A DNA stretch of 64,000 nucleotides from Paludibacteraceae bacterium (GTDB lineage: Bacteria > Bacteroidota > Bacteroidia > Bacteroidales > Paludibacteraceae), in contig JAKSNS010000009.1 of assembly GCA_024399545.1 (NCBI GenBank), forward strand, positions 1 through 64,000. Reading direction: 5' to 3'. The translations under genes and the position numbers were made by a program. Below, piece by piece: positions 35,632 to 44,731 of the stretch. Positions within the stretch are counted from its first letter, which is position 1. Each line of letters starts with the position of its first letter. Under the pieces are notes generated by a model. The model was not told the DNA's origin. It did no database searches and saw only the letters and a list, made by a program, of their open reading frames with translations.

Positions 35632-35670
35632 CGCAGGGGTTTTCATAACCCTGAAACCCCTGCGTTTTTT
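35632..35670 (+). terminator. Terminator between the leader gene and the lysis genes
   Basis: CGCAGGGGTTT (35632-35642) and AAACCCCTGCG (35654-35664) make an 11-bp stem followed by six T. It should block most transcription from the shared box into the amidase gene. Confidence 0.9.
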
Positions 35671-35728
35671 CAACCAAGGAAACGAGGGTTAGAGGGTTCG
35701 ATATTAGAGTTTATGGAACAAAAAAAGT

Positions 35729-36148
35729 ATGAAAAGAACGATTACAAAGATTATTATCCACTGCTCGGCATCGCCTGAAGGCAGAGACGACAGAGCCGCC
35801 GATATTGCCAGATGGCATAAACAAAAGGGACTCAAGTCGATAGGTTATCATTACGTGATTGACCTTGACGGGACAATCGAGGAGGGACGGCCGTTAGATA
35901 AGGCGGGAGCCCATTGCGAAGGGGCGAACAACTGTTCAATCGGTATATGCTACATCGGAGGTCTGGACAGCAACGGCAACCCCAAGAACACGATGACCCC
36001 GGAGCAGAACGACGCCCTCGTGATGTTGCTGATGACATTGAGGACGCAGTTCCCAGGCATCAAAATATATGGGCATAACGAGCTGAACCTCAATAAAGCA
36101 TGCCCTTGTTTCGATGTCCGGAAGTGGCTTGCGAATCATGGATTCTGA
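35729..36148 (+). CDS. N-acetylmuramoyl-L-alanine amidase (phage endolysin type)
   Basis: 139 residues, a single amidase_2/T7-lysozyme-like domain that cleaves the bond between muramic acid and the stem peptide. Zinc ligands fit His11 (IIIHCSAS), His116 (YGHNELN) and Cys127 (CPCFDV), with catalytic Tyr42 in GYHYVIDLDG. There is no signal peptide, so it must reach the wall through a holin or after lysis, as phage endolysins do. The next two genes provide plausible holin and spanin functions. Confidence 0.93.
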   Translation: MKRTITKIIIHCSASPEGRDDRAADIARWHKQKGLKSIGYHYVIDLDGTIEEGRPLDKAGAHCEGANNCSIGICYIGGLDSNGNPKNTMTPEQNDALVMLLMTLRTQFPGIKIYGHNELNLNKACPCFDVRKWLANHGF

Positions 36149-36175
36149 CCATTGGCGAAAAGTAGGAAAAAAACC

Positions 36176-36532
36176 ATGTATGAGACAATATCAATAATCC
36201 TGAACGCCCTCCTCAGCGGAGGGTTGGTTGTCACCCTCGTGACCATCAAATCAATCAGGGCAAAAGCCAAGGCGAACGCCAAGGCAGTCGAAATAGACAA
36301 CGCCCGTAAGCTGCTTGACAACTTCGACACCTTCATTGTCCAACCACTAAAAACCGAAGTGAATGAATTACGCGACACCATTCAGAGCCTTCAGAAGGCT
36401 ATCAGACAAATTCAGAGTTGCCCTAATGCTGACAGTTGTCCTGTCTCTGATATGCTTGACGGCATGTCAAAGCCGACGGCAATGCCAAAGCAAAAGCCTC
36501 TCCCATCGCCGGCAGAGCCTGACAGTTTCTGA
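36176..36532 (+). CDS. Holin-like membrane protein
   Basis: 118 residues. One N-terminal hydrophobic segment (ISIILNALLSGGLVVTLVTI, about 4-24) is followed by a basic stretch (RAKAKANAKAV) and a long coiled-coil-like helix (KTEVNELRDTIQSLQKAIRQ). An ATG at 36176 follows AGTAGG; a TTG at 36152 would add eight residues. The size and position after an endolysin suggest a holin or a spanin-like partner, but one helix with a coiled coil is not decisive. Its last 170 bp overlap the next gene in another frame. Confidence 0.6.
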   Translation: MYETISIILNALLSGGLVVTLVTIKSIRAKAKANAKAVEIDNARKLLDNFDTFIVQPLKTEVNELRDTIQSLQKAIRQIQSCPNADSCPVSDMLDGMSKPTAMPKQKPLPSPAEPDSF

Positions 36533-36854
36533 CACAGCGTCGATGGTGCGCCACACAATCACCTTCGACACAATCCATGTCATCGAACGCGAGACGGTGT
36601 GGATGCCTCCTGACAGCATCGGACGGCAATTCCCATGGAAGACCATCCATCGCGAGAGCGGGAACAACCGTGTCACGCGACACGAAACCATTGTCCAACA
36701 GCGTGACACCATATATCTGTCGGATGAAAGCGTCAAGGCATCAAGCAGCGAGACGGATAACAGCACCCCCACGAACCAATGGGTGCCATGGGTGATAATC
36801 CTCGCTATGATTATCACCGCAATAATAATCCTCGCAATCAGATTTTTCAAATAA
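36363..36854 (+). CDS. Lipoprotein with C-terminal membrane helix (u-spanin-like)
   Basis: 163 residues. An N-terminal lipoprotein signal (VALMLTVVLSLICLTAC, lipid on Cys35) should place the N-terminus in the outer membrane. The C-terminus is a single membrane helix (WVIILAMIITAIIILAIRFF). Between them is a polar periplasmic stretch with beta-like repeats (HTITFDTIHVIERETVW, ETIVQQRDTIYL). This two-ended topology is that of unimolecular spanins such as phage T1 gp11, which fuse inner and outer membranes in the last step of lysis. It starts inside the holin-like gene, 170 bp overlapping, +1 frame. Confidence 0.7.
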   Translation: MNYATPFRAFRRLSDKFRVALMLTVVLSLICLTACQSRRQCQSKSLSHRRQSLTVSDTASMVRHTITFDTIHVIERETVWMPPDSIGRQFPWKTIHRESGNNRVTRHETIVQQRDTIYLSDESVKASSSETDNSTPTNQWVPWVIILAMIITAIIILAIRFFK

Positions 36855-36856
36855 CT

Positions 36857-37375
36857 ATGAAGAGAATAACAGCAATCTATATCCTGATGGTTTTGGCGAT
36901 GGGCGCATCAGCCTACCAACCCATCAAATTCGCCACCGCCCCGCAAGGGAGATACCGTGTGGTGCGTATCTATGACGGGGACACATTCACTATCCTCGTG
37001 CCACCAAACGACACCTATAATATCCGCATTCAGGGGATTGACGCACCCGAGAGGCGGCAGGAGTTCGGAATGTATGCGCGGCTGTACTTAGAGAGGCTCA
37101 TTGACGGCAAGGAGGTGGAAATATACCCTGATGGCGTGGACAAATGGGGCAGAACCACCGCACGGTGCTTCAACCACGAGGGCAAGGACATCGGCTTAGA
37201 GATGATAAAAGCCGGCATGGCGTGGCAATACGCACCGTATAACAATAACGAGAAGTACGTCAGGGCGGAACAGATGGCACGAATGACGGGAATGGGGCTA
37301 TGGTGCAGACCTAACCCGATGAACCCGCAGGATTACCGTCAGGCCCCGAAAGAGATAAAAAGGAAATACCAGTAA
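36857..37375 (+). CDS. Secreted thermonuclease (staphylococcal nuclease-like)
   Basis: 172 residues. A signal peptide (MKRITAIYILMVLAMGASA) precedes an SNase domain with YDGDTF, IRIQGIDAPERRQ and VDKWGRTTAR, which supply the calcium-binding aspartates, Glu and the catalytic arginines. It cuts DNA or RNA. It starts 2 bp after the spanin-like gene, so the nuclease is made with the lysis proteins. ATG 36857 is used; the frame is open upstream but the signal peptide fixes the start. Confidence 0.92.
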   Translation: MKRITAIYILMVLAMGASAYQPIKFATAPQGRYRVVRIYDGDTFTILVPPNDTYNIRIQGIDAPERRQEFGMYARLYLERLIDGKEVEIYPDGVDKWGRTTARCFNHEGKDIGLEMIKAGMAWQYAPYNNNEKYVRAEQMARMTGMGLWCRPNPMNPQDYRQAPKEIKRKYQ

Positions 37376-37444
37376 CAGAAAACTCGAATTGTCTAAACCT
37401 CGAAATATCGAAATATCGATTTTAACTACCAACATCATCGAAAA

Positions 37445-37481
37445 AAAGACAGCACTCAATTTTTTGAGTGCTGTCTTTTTT
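37445..37481 (+). terminator. Terminator of the lysis cassette
   Basis: AAAGACAGCACTCA and its complement TGAGTGCTGTCTTT form a long perfect stem with a T tract. The family-A element begins immediately after it. Confidence 0.93.
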
Positions 37482-37482
37482 A

Positions 37483-37662
37483 GTGATGATGAAATAATAA
37501 CTTGGAACGATTTTGCTCAGATTGTTAGTCTATTTTGATGTTGTGAAGAAGGAGTTTAGCGGGCTAAATGACTGATGAACAACATCAAAATAGACAACAA
37601 GATGAGTAAAAGCGGAACAAGTAAAATCTCATATTTGTACCAAGTTATTATTTTATCATCAC
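37483..37662. mobile_element. Family-A miniature inverted-repeat element
   Basis: 180 bp, inverted ends flanked by TTA on each side. The internal arms are perfect here: TCTATTTTGATGTTGT facing ACAACATCAAAATAGA, enclosing the palindrome TTTAGCGGGCTAAA. It lies between the cassette terminator and the stop of the convergent WG gene. Confidence 0.92.
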
Positions 37663-37675
37663 TTAATATGATTTA

Positions 37676-39412
37676 TTACTTTGCCGGCGGATTTATCCGT
37701 ATCACGATTGTAAGTGCCGTAGGGTCAGTCTCGACGACGACTTTCTTGCCTGCCACGCTCCAGTCGCCGCTCTCCTCGATTGCCTTGGAAAGCTCCTCGA
37801 AACGCTCAGCCAACTTACCACCTGTCTGTATCTCGAAACGGAACCTGTTGATACGTGCCGAACCATAGAATACCGTGTCGTACAAGCGTTCCATCCAACC
37901 AGTATAAACCTGGGTCGTCACTGCGATTTTCTCGGCATACAGCATGATATAGAGCGAGTCGGAGATAAGCATCTGGTCAAGTTTCACATCCTTGCCGTTA
38001 AGCGCCATCAGGCGTGCAGGGGTGAGTTCCTGCTCATAGTAGTTATCAATCATCTCGTTGGCCGTGATGCTGTTACGTCCCTGTGCAAGAGTCTTCAGAC
38101 CTTCGACGACGGTGCTAATCTCAAGGTAGTCCGAACTGGCTTTCCTGAAGTTGGAGAGTGACAGGTAATCACGGATTAAGTCGTCCGTAATCTTATAACC
38201 CTCGCCAGTGAAAATCCATGGACCGTCCAAGCCACGACGGATAGCCAACGCCATCTGGTCGGCATATATATACCTGTTTTTCAGAGGTATCTGCCATCCG
38301 TACTCCTCCATAGCCCTTTTCTCGCCTTTGCGCAAAGGACGGAACTGCCCATAAACATTCAGCATACCCTCCATGCCGTCAGCACGATAAGCGTGGGTCT
38401 CGTTACTACCCTCGAAAAGGTCTGCCTGCGAGTAAAGGTTATCTATAACCTTCTTGCCATTCATATCAACCCAACCAATCTTGCCGTCAAGCACAACCAT
38501 AAACATTCCATCGTCAGGAACAACCTCCTCATACTCAGGCTCTACAATCCATTTACCCAACGTATCGACGACACCCCAACTGCCATTACGCCCAGCGATA
38601 ATCCTGCCGTTCTCTATCAACTCCTGCAAACGGCGGTTGATGCCTACAAGGGTATGTATGTTACGGTACATCTGGTCGTTGGTCGAAGCGAAACGCTGAT
38701 ACTCGCGTGCGCTGTTTATGAAGTTGTCGGCAGCATTGAGTTTGAACTCGTCGGTGCTATCGACAGTGAGCATGTCACGGCCACGGATACCGAAAGGCTG
38801 GCTGCTAACCCACTCACGGTGAGAGTCATTGACCAGCACCCACATACTGTCAGTACCGGCAATCATACGTTTGCCCATACGACAGACATAAACGTTGCTG
38901 GCAGGCTGTATCAGAACCTCGCCTTTGTCGTTGACCAGGCCAACCTCGTCGCCGACAGTCCAGAAAAGTGCCTTGCCGTCAACGAAAGCCTCGGCAAGCT
39001 GAGCCTGCTCAAGGGTGAAAAGGGTATTACCCTCTTTGTCGATAGCGCGGAGATGCTCTTTCTCGTCTGCCACCCAAGCCTTCCCCTCGTTGAAGATTGA
39101 AGCGCTTGCGTATGGGCCAAGGACAATCTCTCCCTCTTCGTTAGCATAGTAATATTTCACGCCATCATCCTCATTTACACGGAGAACCATCAACCCTTCG
39201 TGGAGAAGCGAAATCTCTTTGACCTGCATCTCACCGAAATCATAAAGCATTCCCGTCCTCAAATTGAGAAGTTCGGCATTGCCTTCGCTATTCATCACTG
39301 GGATTATTTCACTTCGGTCGTCCGCGAAAAGGTTGTCACTCCGCTTGCAACCTGAAGATAGAACCAAAACCGATGCCGCAACAAGCATCAAAAAGAATCG
39401 AAATGTTTTCAT
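37676..39412 (-). CDS. WG-repeat-like lipoprotein
   Basis: 578 residues. A lipoprotein signal (MLVAASVLVLSSGC) puts it in the cell envelope. The N-terminal half is a series of beta-type repeats such as GLVNDKGEVLI, SWGVVDTLGKWIVEPEYEEV and GWVDMNGKKVI, the KWG/WG repeat pattern that usually makes a propeller-like scaffold. The C-terminal 200 residues are helical then mixed. Function unknown. It has its own promoter just after kamC, so it need not be part of the lysine genes. Confidence 0.8.
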   Translation of the reverse strand: MKTFRFFLMLVAASVLVLSSGCKRSDNLFADDRSEIIPVMNSEGNAELLNLRTGMLYDFGEMQVKEISLLHEGLMVLRVNEDDGVKYYYANEEGEIVLGPYASASIFNEGKAWVADEKEHLRAIDKEGNTLFTLEQAQLAEAFVDGKALFWTVGDEVGLVNDKGEVLIQPASNVYVCRMGKRMIAGTDSMWVLVNDSHREWVSSQPFGIRGRDMLTVDSTDEFKLNAADNFINSAREYQRFASTNDQMYRNIHTLVGINRRLQELIENGRIIAGRNGSWGVVDTLGKWIVEPEYEEVVPDDGMFMVVLDGKIGWVDMNGKKVIDNLYSQADLFEGSNETHAYRADGMEGMLNVYGQFRPLRKGEKRAMEEYGWQIPLKNRYIYADQMALAIRRGLDGPWIFTGEGYKITDDLIRDYLSLSNFRKASSDYLEISTVVEGLKTLAQGRNSITANEMIDNYYEQELTPARLMALNGKDVKLDQMLISDSLYIMLYAEKIAVTTQVYTGWMERLYDTVFYGSARINRFRFEIQTGGKLAERFEELSKAIEESGDWSVAGKKVVVETDPTALTIVIRINPPAK

Positions 39413-39433
39413 AGGCTTAATATTATTTTCGGG

Positions 39434-39466
39434 GCAAAGTTACGGAAAATATTTCATAAAAACAAG
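39434..39466 (-). promoter_or_regulatory. Promoter of the WG lipoprotein gene
   Basis: Minus-strand TAACTTTGC (39434-39442) with CTTG (39463-39466) 20 bp upstream; the -7 box lies 21 bp before the ATG. Confidence 0.8.
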
Positions 39467-39470
39467 CGTT

Positions 39471-40739
39471 TCACGAAAAAAGTTTAATGCCCAGCATTTC
39501 CGCCACACGCAGAGCCTCGCGGGGCACCTCTTCCTCGGTCGTCTCTACAAGGGAATAGTCAATGACGCTTTCCAATTCACTGAGGTCGGTGATTTTGCCA
39601 TCTTCTTTCAATCCCCTGACTCTCAATCGTCTGTAATCACCGTGAATACCGTCGTAATGGGTCGTGACAAACGAAGGCACATTGTTTCTTTTCAGCCGTT
39701 CTACCACCTTCCCGACAATGATACGCCCCTCGACAGGGTTGGTGGTGCGTGCCAGTTCGTCAATCAGCACAAGCACCCTTCCGCCATTTTCGGTGGTTTT
39801 TATCATAGAGTCAACAGCCAACATCTCGGCGGCGAAACTGGAAAGTCCGCTGAGGTGGTCCTGACCGTCGTCAATGCACATCAGCACATCGTCCACAGGC
39901 ATTATTGAAGCCTCGGCGGCAGGGACGAAAAAGCCATACTGGCACAACTCCTGCGCAGCCGCCAACGATTTCAACAGAACAGTCTTTCCCCCCATATTCA
40001 TACCTGTGACTATCGTAGGGAAACTGCCAAACGACACATCCACTGACTGGTATTTCCTCCCTTTGGATTTCAGCGCATTGCGTGTCTCGATATTGAAAAG
40101 CCCTTTATACGTTGTCGTGTTTTCCGAAAAACGTGGTATGGTTAATTGTTCTTTCTCAGCCATCTGCCATTTGGCTATTCTGAGGTCAAGAAGCCCAAGC
40201 TCCGTAAGCGTTTTTTGCAGTCGGGCAGACCAAATCTTCAGTTCATGCGAAAGACGCTGACGCACACGGTCCTCAGCCTCGCTCATCGCCGCAAACTGCT
40301 CAGCCGTAGGCTCACGCCACTCACGGCGCATCTCAGCCAACCGTTCGTCGTAGCTGTCATATATATAAAATGTGTCAATACCCTCTTTGTTGGGGTCAAG
40401 TATTGCGACGACCCCCAAAAGGTTCTCCAACCAATCGGCTCCTGAGTTGCGAATTTGCGCCGAGACGATGGCAAGATGTTTAACCTCGTACAGCTGCACG
40501 TCGTCAAGCACCTCACCAGCGGCGAGACGGCGGATTGTACCCTCGATGTCCTGCACCTCGCTGAGCGCATGCACCATCACGTCATTGACCATACGTCCCA
40601 CTTTTGCCGTCCAGTCGTACTCCTCATTCAACGCTGAGACATCAGTGGTGAAAGTCAGGGAATGAAGAGCTTTACGCCCCACGGAACTACGGAGACTGAA
40701 ACTTGCCAGTCTCTCTATTTTATCTATAAATCCATTCAT
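39471..40739 (-). CDS. kamC: MutS-like ATPase, lysine 5,6-aminomutase reactivase KamC
   Basis: 422 residues with the MutS-family ATPase core: Walker A TGMNMGGKTVLLKS, Walker B VLVLIDELARTTNP, and a TTHYDGIHGD histidine region. It lacks the mismatch-binding domains of MutS and the Smr nuclease of MutS2. Proteins of this form occur in lysine-fermentation clusters as KamC, working with KamB to replace inactivated cobalamin on KamDE. The 4-bp overlap with kamB and kamDE elsewhere in the window support this. Confidence 0.85.
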   Translation of the reverse strand: MNGFIDKIERLASFSLRSSVGRKALHSLTFTTDVSALNEEYDWTAKVGRMVNDVMVHALSEVQDIEGTIRRLAAGEVLDDVQLYEVKHLAIVSAQIRNSGADWLENLLGVVAILDPNKEGIDTFYIYDSYDERLAEMRREWREPTAEQFAAMSEAEDRVRQRLSHELKIWSARLQKTLTELGLLDLRIAKWQMAEKEQLTIPRFSENTTTYKGLFNIETRNALKSKGRKYQSVDVSFGSFPTIVTGMNMGGKTVLLKSLAAAQELCQYGFFVPAAEASIMPVDDVLMCIDDGQDHLSGLSSFAAEMLAVDSMIKTTENGGRVLVLIDELARTTNPVEGRIIVGKVVERLKRNNVPSFVTTHYDGIHGDYRRLRVRGLKEDGKITDLSELESVIDYSLVETTEEEVPREALRVAEMLGIKLFS

Positions 40740-41722
40740 AGTCTCATTACGTCATAAACATCAACGCCGGTGGCTTCCCGTAACCTGTCGCACAACTCAC
40801 GGCTGTCCATCGTGAATCCCTGTGGCGACCAGGGGTTGGCTGTAACCGCCACAAGACGGCTTTTGTACATTACGGATATATGTACCTTTGAGCGAAGCAG
40901 TTGCGCATATACAGCCTGCGTGAGGAAGAGTTTCGTGAAGTCGCCTACAACCAACTCTATTGCTCGGTTCTGCATTTTTAATCTTTCCACGAACCTGTCG
41001 CCCACAGCCCCCGAGACATATATAGCCTTCACCCCTCCCATCTCAGGGATATTCCCCGAAAGAGCTGTTTTTATCTCCGTAAGCCGCAAAGTCCCATCTT
41101 CAGAAAGAGTCCATACACCCTTGCCGCAATCCCTGAAAACCAGTTTGAGGTCGTCGCTACACTCCCCTATCTCAATCAGTTGGCATGCGAAACGTGTCGC
41201 CATCACCACCTGCCGCATATTGGCTGAAAGCGCGGCACCTGTGGCAAGAACCATCGCATCTGTCACCGTTGGCGAGGCAAGCGACATCCTGGACTGTGCA
41301 CCATCCACCAACGTAAGGTCAACACCCAATTCACTGTATCTCCGTATCAGGTTTCGCAACGACCAAGTGTCGGCAGGACCGGAGATTATACATTTGCCCT
41401 GAACCTTCACACGGGCAGTCACTGGTCGTCCGACAGAGGTTCTGCGACCAGAGATTTCAAGAATCTCAGCCGTCAGTCTGCGACCGGCATATTGCTGCTC
41501 TGCCGTGGTGAAAATCATTCCCTCATAGAGTGTTATCTCAGGTTTGGCAGTCTCCGTCACCTGGTCAAGACCTTCACCGTCATAGCCCACGGAGGTAAGC
41601 CCGAGAACACGTCCTGTGTCACGCAACTGCGACAATATATAGTTAATAGTCACCGTCTTGCCGACATTCTTTGCAGTGCCGACAACAGCCAAGGAACTAT
41701 ATTTCAAGAGTTCTTCTTTCAT
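40736..41722 (-). CDS. kamB: Lysine 5,6-aminomutase reactivase subunit KamB
   Basis: 328 residues, starting [20 protein letters not shown] with the P-loop GTAKNVGKT directly in view. The rest (TSVGYDGEGLDQVTETAKPE, a middle LTLVDGAQSRMSLASP) fits KamB of lysine fermenters. It probably acts with KamC to reactivate the B12-dependent aminomutase. I use ATG 41722, which overlaps the upstream stop as TGATG; an upstream start would run into that gene. Without its neighbour kamC this would be a general P-loop protein. Confidence 0.82.
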   Translation of the reverse strand: MKEELLKYSSLAVVGTAKNVGKTVTINYILSQLRDTGRVLGLTSVGYDGEGLDQVTETAKPEITLYEGMIFTTAEQQYAGRRLTAEILEISGRRTSVGRPVTARVKVQGKCIISGPADTWSLRNLIRRYSELGVDLTLVDGAQSRMSLASPTVTDAMVLATGAALSANMRQVVMATRFACQLIEIGECSDDLKLVFRDCGKGVWTLSEDGTLRLTEIKTALSGNIPEMGGVKAIYVSGAVGDRFVERLKMQNRAIELVVGDFTKLFLTQAVYAQLLRSKVHISVMYKSRLVAVTANPWSPQGFTMDSRELCDRLREATGVDVYDVMRL

Positions 41723-42702
41723 CAATAATATTGCATAGTGACGCAATGGAGAGAACCGTGCTGACGTATGAGCGTGCGGCAATCAATGCCAATGACATCA
41801 CGGTCGGCGAAAACGCTTTTTATGCGGTTCAGTGCCTCATCATCCTGCGGGCAATCGTAAGTTGGCACAAGCACTGCCCCATTGATAACCAAGTAATTGG
41901 CGTATGTCGCAGGCAGACGGAAATCATCCTCGTATTGTGGTGCAGGCATTGGCAACTCAACCAACAGGTAAGGCGTACCATTCTTTGTGCGAAAAGCCTC
42001 CAACTCACGCCTCATTGCCTGCATCTCTTCATAATGTGAGTCGTCAGGATTCTGGCAACCCTGATATATTATTGTGTCGTCAGGCGCAAGACGTGCAAGT
42101 GTATCTATATGTGAATCAGTGTCGTCACCTGCAATAGCCCCATGCTCAAGCCACAAGATGCGGCTAACGCCAAACTCACGGCAGAGACGCTCCTCAACAC
42201 CTTCACGGGTGAGCGTTGCATTGCGGTTTGGCGAAAGAAGACAGAGAGACGTGGTCAGCAACGTTCCACAGCCGTCAGTCTCAATCGAACCTCCCTCAAG
42301 CACATAGTCACGGCAGTTGAGACGCTCGAAACAACCTCGCTCCGCCATTCTCTCAGTAATAAGATTATCTTTGTCAGCGGCAAACTTCATTCCCCAACCG
42401 TTGAAACAGAAGTCCAACACTTTCTTTTTTCCATCCTCCTCAACGGTTATTCCCCCATGGTCTCTCGCCCATGTGTCGTTGCTCGCAATCGCCAAGACCT
42501 CAACATCTTCACCCAAAAGGCGGTGTATTCTCTCAGCATCTTCCGAAATCACGACAAGCTTCCCGTAACGCATTATCGCACGGGCAATGCGCAAAAAATT
42601 ATCCTCAGCATCAGCAAGGATATAATTCCAGTCAGTAGCGGCATGAGGCCACGTCAGTTGCACCATGCGCTGATGTTCCCACTCTGCAAGAAGCCGTCTC
42701 AT
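41722..42702 (-). CDS. Agmatine deiminase family protein
   Basis: 326 residues of the agmatine/peptidyl-arginine deiminase fold. Conserved motifs are [39 protein letters not shown] and the catalytic cysteine near the end, [10 protein letters not shown]. It hydrolyses agmatine, or a related guanidine, to N-carbamoylputrescine and ammonia. Whether the substrate is agmatine cannot be decided here. It overlaps asd by 4 bp and kamB by 1 bp, so it is translated with a mixed operon. Confidence 0.88.
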   Translation of the reverse strand: MRRLLAEWEHQRMVQLTWPHAATDWNYILADAEDNFLRIARAIMRYGKLVVISEDAERIHRLLGEDVEVLAIASNDTWARDHGGITVEEDGKKKVLDFCFNGWGMKFAADKDNLITERMAERGCFERLNCRDYVLEGGSIETDGCGTLLTTSLCLLSPNRNATLTREGVEERLCREFGVSRILWLEHGAIAGDDTDSHIDTLARLAPDDTIIYQGCQNPDDSHYEEMQAMRRELEAFRTKNGTPYLLVELPMPAPQYEDDFRLPATYANYLVINGAVLVPTYDCPQDDEALNRIKSVFADRDVIGIDCRTLIRQHGSLHCVTMQYY

Positions 42703-43697
42703 CCCTTAATCAATGTTTCGGCAATCTGTACTGCGTTGAGTGCCGCACCTTTGCGTATCTGGTCACTCACGCACCAGAATGTCAATCCGTTATCCACCGA
42801 AATATCCTCACGTATTCTGCCAACGAACACCTCGTCTTTGCCCGAAAGGTCAAGCGGCATAGGATAGACGTTGTTGGCTGGCTCGTCCATGACTATTATG
42901 CCAGGGAAAGCATTAAATGCGGCACGAAGTTCGGCAGGTGTTATCTTGCGCTCAGTCTCTACCCAAACAGCCTCGCTGTGAGCGCGTAACGAAGGAACAC
43001 GCACACATGTTGCCGAGACTCGTATGTCAGAGTGCATAATCTTGCGTGTCTCGTTGAACATCTTCATCTCTTCCTTGGTATAGTCATTGTCCATGAACAC
43101 ATCAACATGAGGTATCATATTGAAAGCCAACTGATGGGCGAATTTCCTTACCGTCACAGGTTTTCCTGCCAGCACCTCACGATACTGCTGTTCCAACTCT
43201 GCCATCGCCTGCGCACCTGCACCAGAAGCAGCCTGATAAGTAGCCACACGCACACGACGCACATGCGACAGTTGCTCGATGGCCTGAAGGGCGACAACCA
43301 TCTGGATTGTCGTGCAGTTAGGGTTGGCTATTATGTGCCGTGGTGCATTGAAGGCATCACGTGGATTGACCTCCGGTACAACCAAAGGCACATCATCGTC
43401 CATACGGAAAGCACTGCTGTTGTCAATCATAGTTGCTCCAAAGCGTGTAATATCCTCAGCATATTCCTTTGACACAGAAGCACCTGCCGAGGTAAAGACT
43501 ATATCCATTCCCTTGAACTGTTCGCCATGTCTGAGTTCCTGCACTGTGAGACTTCTGCCACCGATTGTATATGAGGTTCCCGCACTGCGTGACGAACCGA
43601 ACAAAGCCACAACATCACCGCCGAAACCCCTCTGTTCCAGCACACGGAGAAATTCCTGACCAACAGCGCCACTTGCGCCGACTATTGCTATTTTCAT
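42699..43697 (-). CDS. asd: Aspartate-semialdehyde dehydrogenase
   Basis: 332 residues. It makes L-aspartate 4-semialdehyde from aspartyl phosphate for lysine, diaminopimelate, threonine and methionine synthesis. Visible are the NADP motif [15 protein letters not shown], the catalytic cysteine in [13 protein letters not shown] and the [14 protein letters not shown] region. The ATG at 43697 follows AAAAAGGA and overlaps the apbE stop by 4 bp; a longer upstream frame is not needed. Its neighbours include dapF at 48564, also in the lysine/DAP route. Confidence 0.93.
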   Translation of the reverse strand: MKIAIVGASGAVGQEFLRVLEQRGFGGDVVALFGSSRSAGTSYTIGGRSLTVQELRHGEQFKGMDIVFTSAGASVSKEYAEDITRFGATMIDNSSAFRMDDDVPLVVPEVNPRDAFNAPRHIIANPNCTTIQMVVALQAIEQLSHVRRVRVATYQAASGAGAQAMAELEQQYREVLAGKPVTVRKFAHQLAFNMIPHVDVFMDNDYTKEEMKMFNETRKIMHSDIRVSATCVRVPSLRAHSEAVWVETERKITPAELRAAFNAFPGIIVMDEPANNVYPMPLDLSGKDEVFVGRIREDISVDNGLTFWCVSDQIRKGAALNAVQIAETLIKG

Positions 43698-44731
43698 TCC
43701 TTTTTCCCTTTTGTTATCGTTATTGTTTTCATTTCGCCATTCTCTTCGTATATGAAGAAAGCACTGAGTTCCTGATGATTCATCATCCACTCAGTCGCCT
43801 GTCTGACACCTGCGACCATACACGCCGTTGCCCAAGCGTCAGCCACAATGCAACGGTCAGCGATAATCGTCGCACTGAGCATATCTGTTTTCGCCAATTT
43901 GCCTGTACGTGGGTCAACGGTATGACCAACCTTGGTCTTGTCAACCTCGTAGAAGTTACGATAATTACCGCTTGTAGCCATCGCACAGTCGGTAAGTTCC
44001 ATAACCTTCTCAATCTCTGCATTCATACAGGTGGTATCCTCTTCAGGCTTGTTGACACCTATACGCCATTTGTCGCCACGAGGACTGAGACCTCTGACCA
44101 CAACTTCTCCGCCAATCTCTACGCAATAATCATTACAACCGTTATCCGACAACGCCTTAGCCACCACATCACAGCCAAACCCTTTGGCAATTGCGGCAGC
44201 GTCAAGTTTCACACCACCCTCAAGCCACATCTTGCCGTTTTCACTTCCCAGCGTACATTTGTCCATACCAACGAACTGGCGGATGGAGTCAACTTTGACT
44301 GCAAGCCCGCAAGTGTCCTGCATTCTGCCCTCTGTGCCAAAACCGTAAAGGTTGACAAGAGGCGCAACGGTCATATCAAAGCAGCCTTCGGTGGCAGAAT
44401 TGACACTCTGACCTACCGAGAAAACCTCGGTATATAATTCATCTACATCCACTGTGTCTCCATTGTTAAGACGCACAAGTGTGCTGTGGTCATTAAACAA
44501 CGAAAGCGACTCATCCACAGAACGTAACGCAGCCTCGATGACACTGTCAAGAGGTTGTTCCGCATCGTATGTTATATGGTAGATTGTGCCAAAGACCAAC
44601 CCCTCTTTTTTCTGATAATCCCTGACAGGCTTACACCCCTCAAAGAGCAGCAGCAATATACATAACGCTATCAGTATAAGAGATATAAGGCTCTTCAGGC
44701 TGAAAAGGTTTTTAAGAAATCTATTCTTCAT
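43694..44731 (-). CDS. apbE: FAD:protein FMN transferase (ApbE) lipoprotein
   Basis: 345 residues. An N-terminal hydrophobic segment with lipobox (LLLLFEGC) anchors it outside the inner membrane. The ApbE fold shows [11 protein letters not shown], the [16 protein letters not shown] region, [12 protein letters not shown] and the metal/flavin site HTVDPRTG followed by the ATSGNY motif upstream. It attaches FMN to Thr/Ser of membrane proteins such as Nqr and Rnf subunits. No target gene is in the window. Confidence 0.92.
   Translation of the reverse strand: MKNRFLKNLFSLKSLISLILIALCILLLLFEGCKPVRDYQKKEGLVFGTIYHITYDAEQPLDSVIEAALRSVDESLSLFNDHSTLVRLNNGDTVDVDELYTEVFSVGQSVNSATEGCFDMTVAPLVNLYGFGTEGRMQDTCGLAVKVDSIRQFVGMDKCTLGSENGKMWLEGGVKLDAAAIAKGFGCDVVAKALSDNGCNDYCVEIGGEVVVRGLSPRGDKWRIGVNKPEEDTTCMNAEIEKVMELTDCAMATSGNYRNFYEVDKTKVGHTVDPRTGKLAKTDMLSATIIADRCIVADAWATACMVAGVRQATEWMMNHQELSAFFIYEENGEMKTITITKGKKE

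Noticed and set aside
36363..36532. Sequencing frameshift joining the holin-like and spanin-like genes
   Set aside because: Each frame has its own start, membrane signal and proper end, so overlap by design is more likely than an error.
39471..40739. MutS or MutS2 DNA repair protein
   Set aside because: Mismatch-binding and Smr domains are absent, and the gene is coupled to kamB, so KamC fits better despite mutL nearby.
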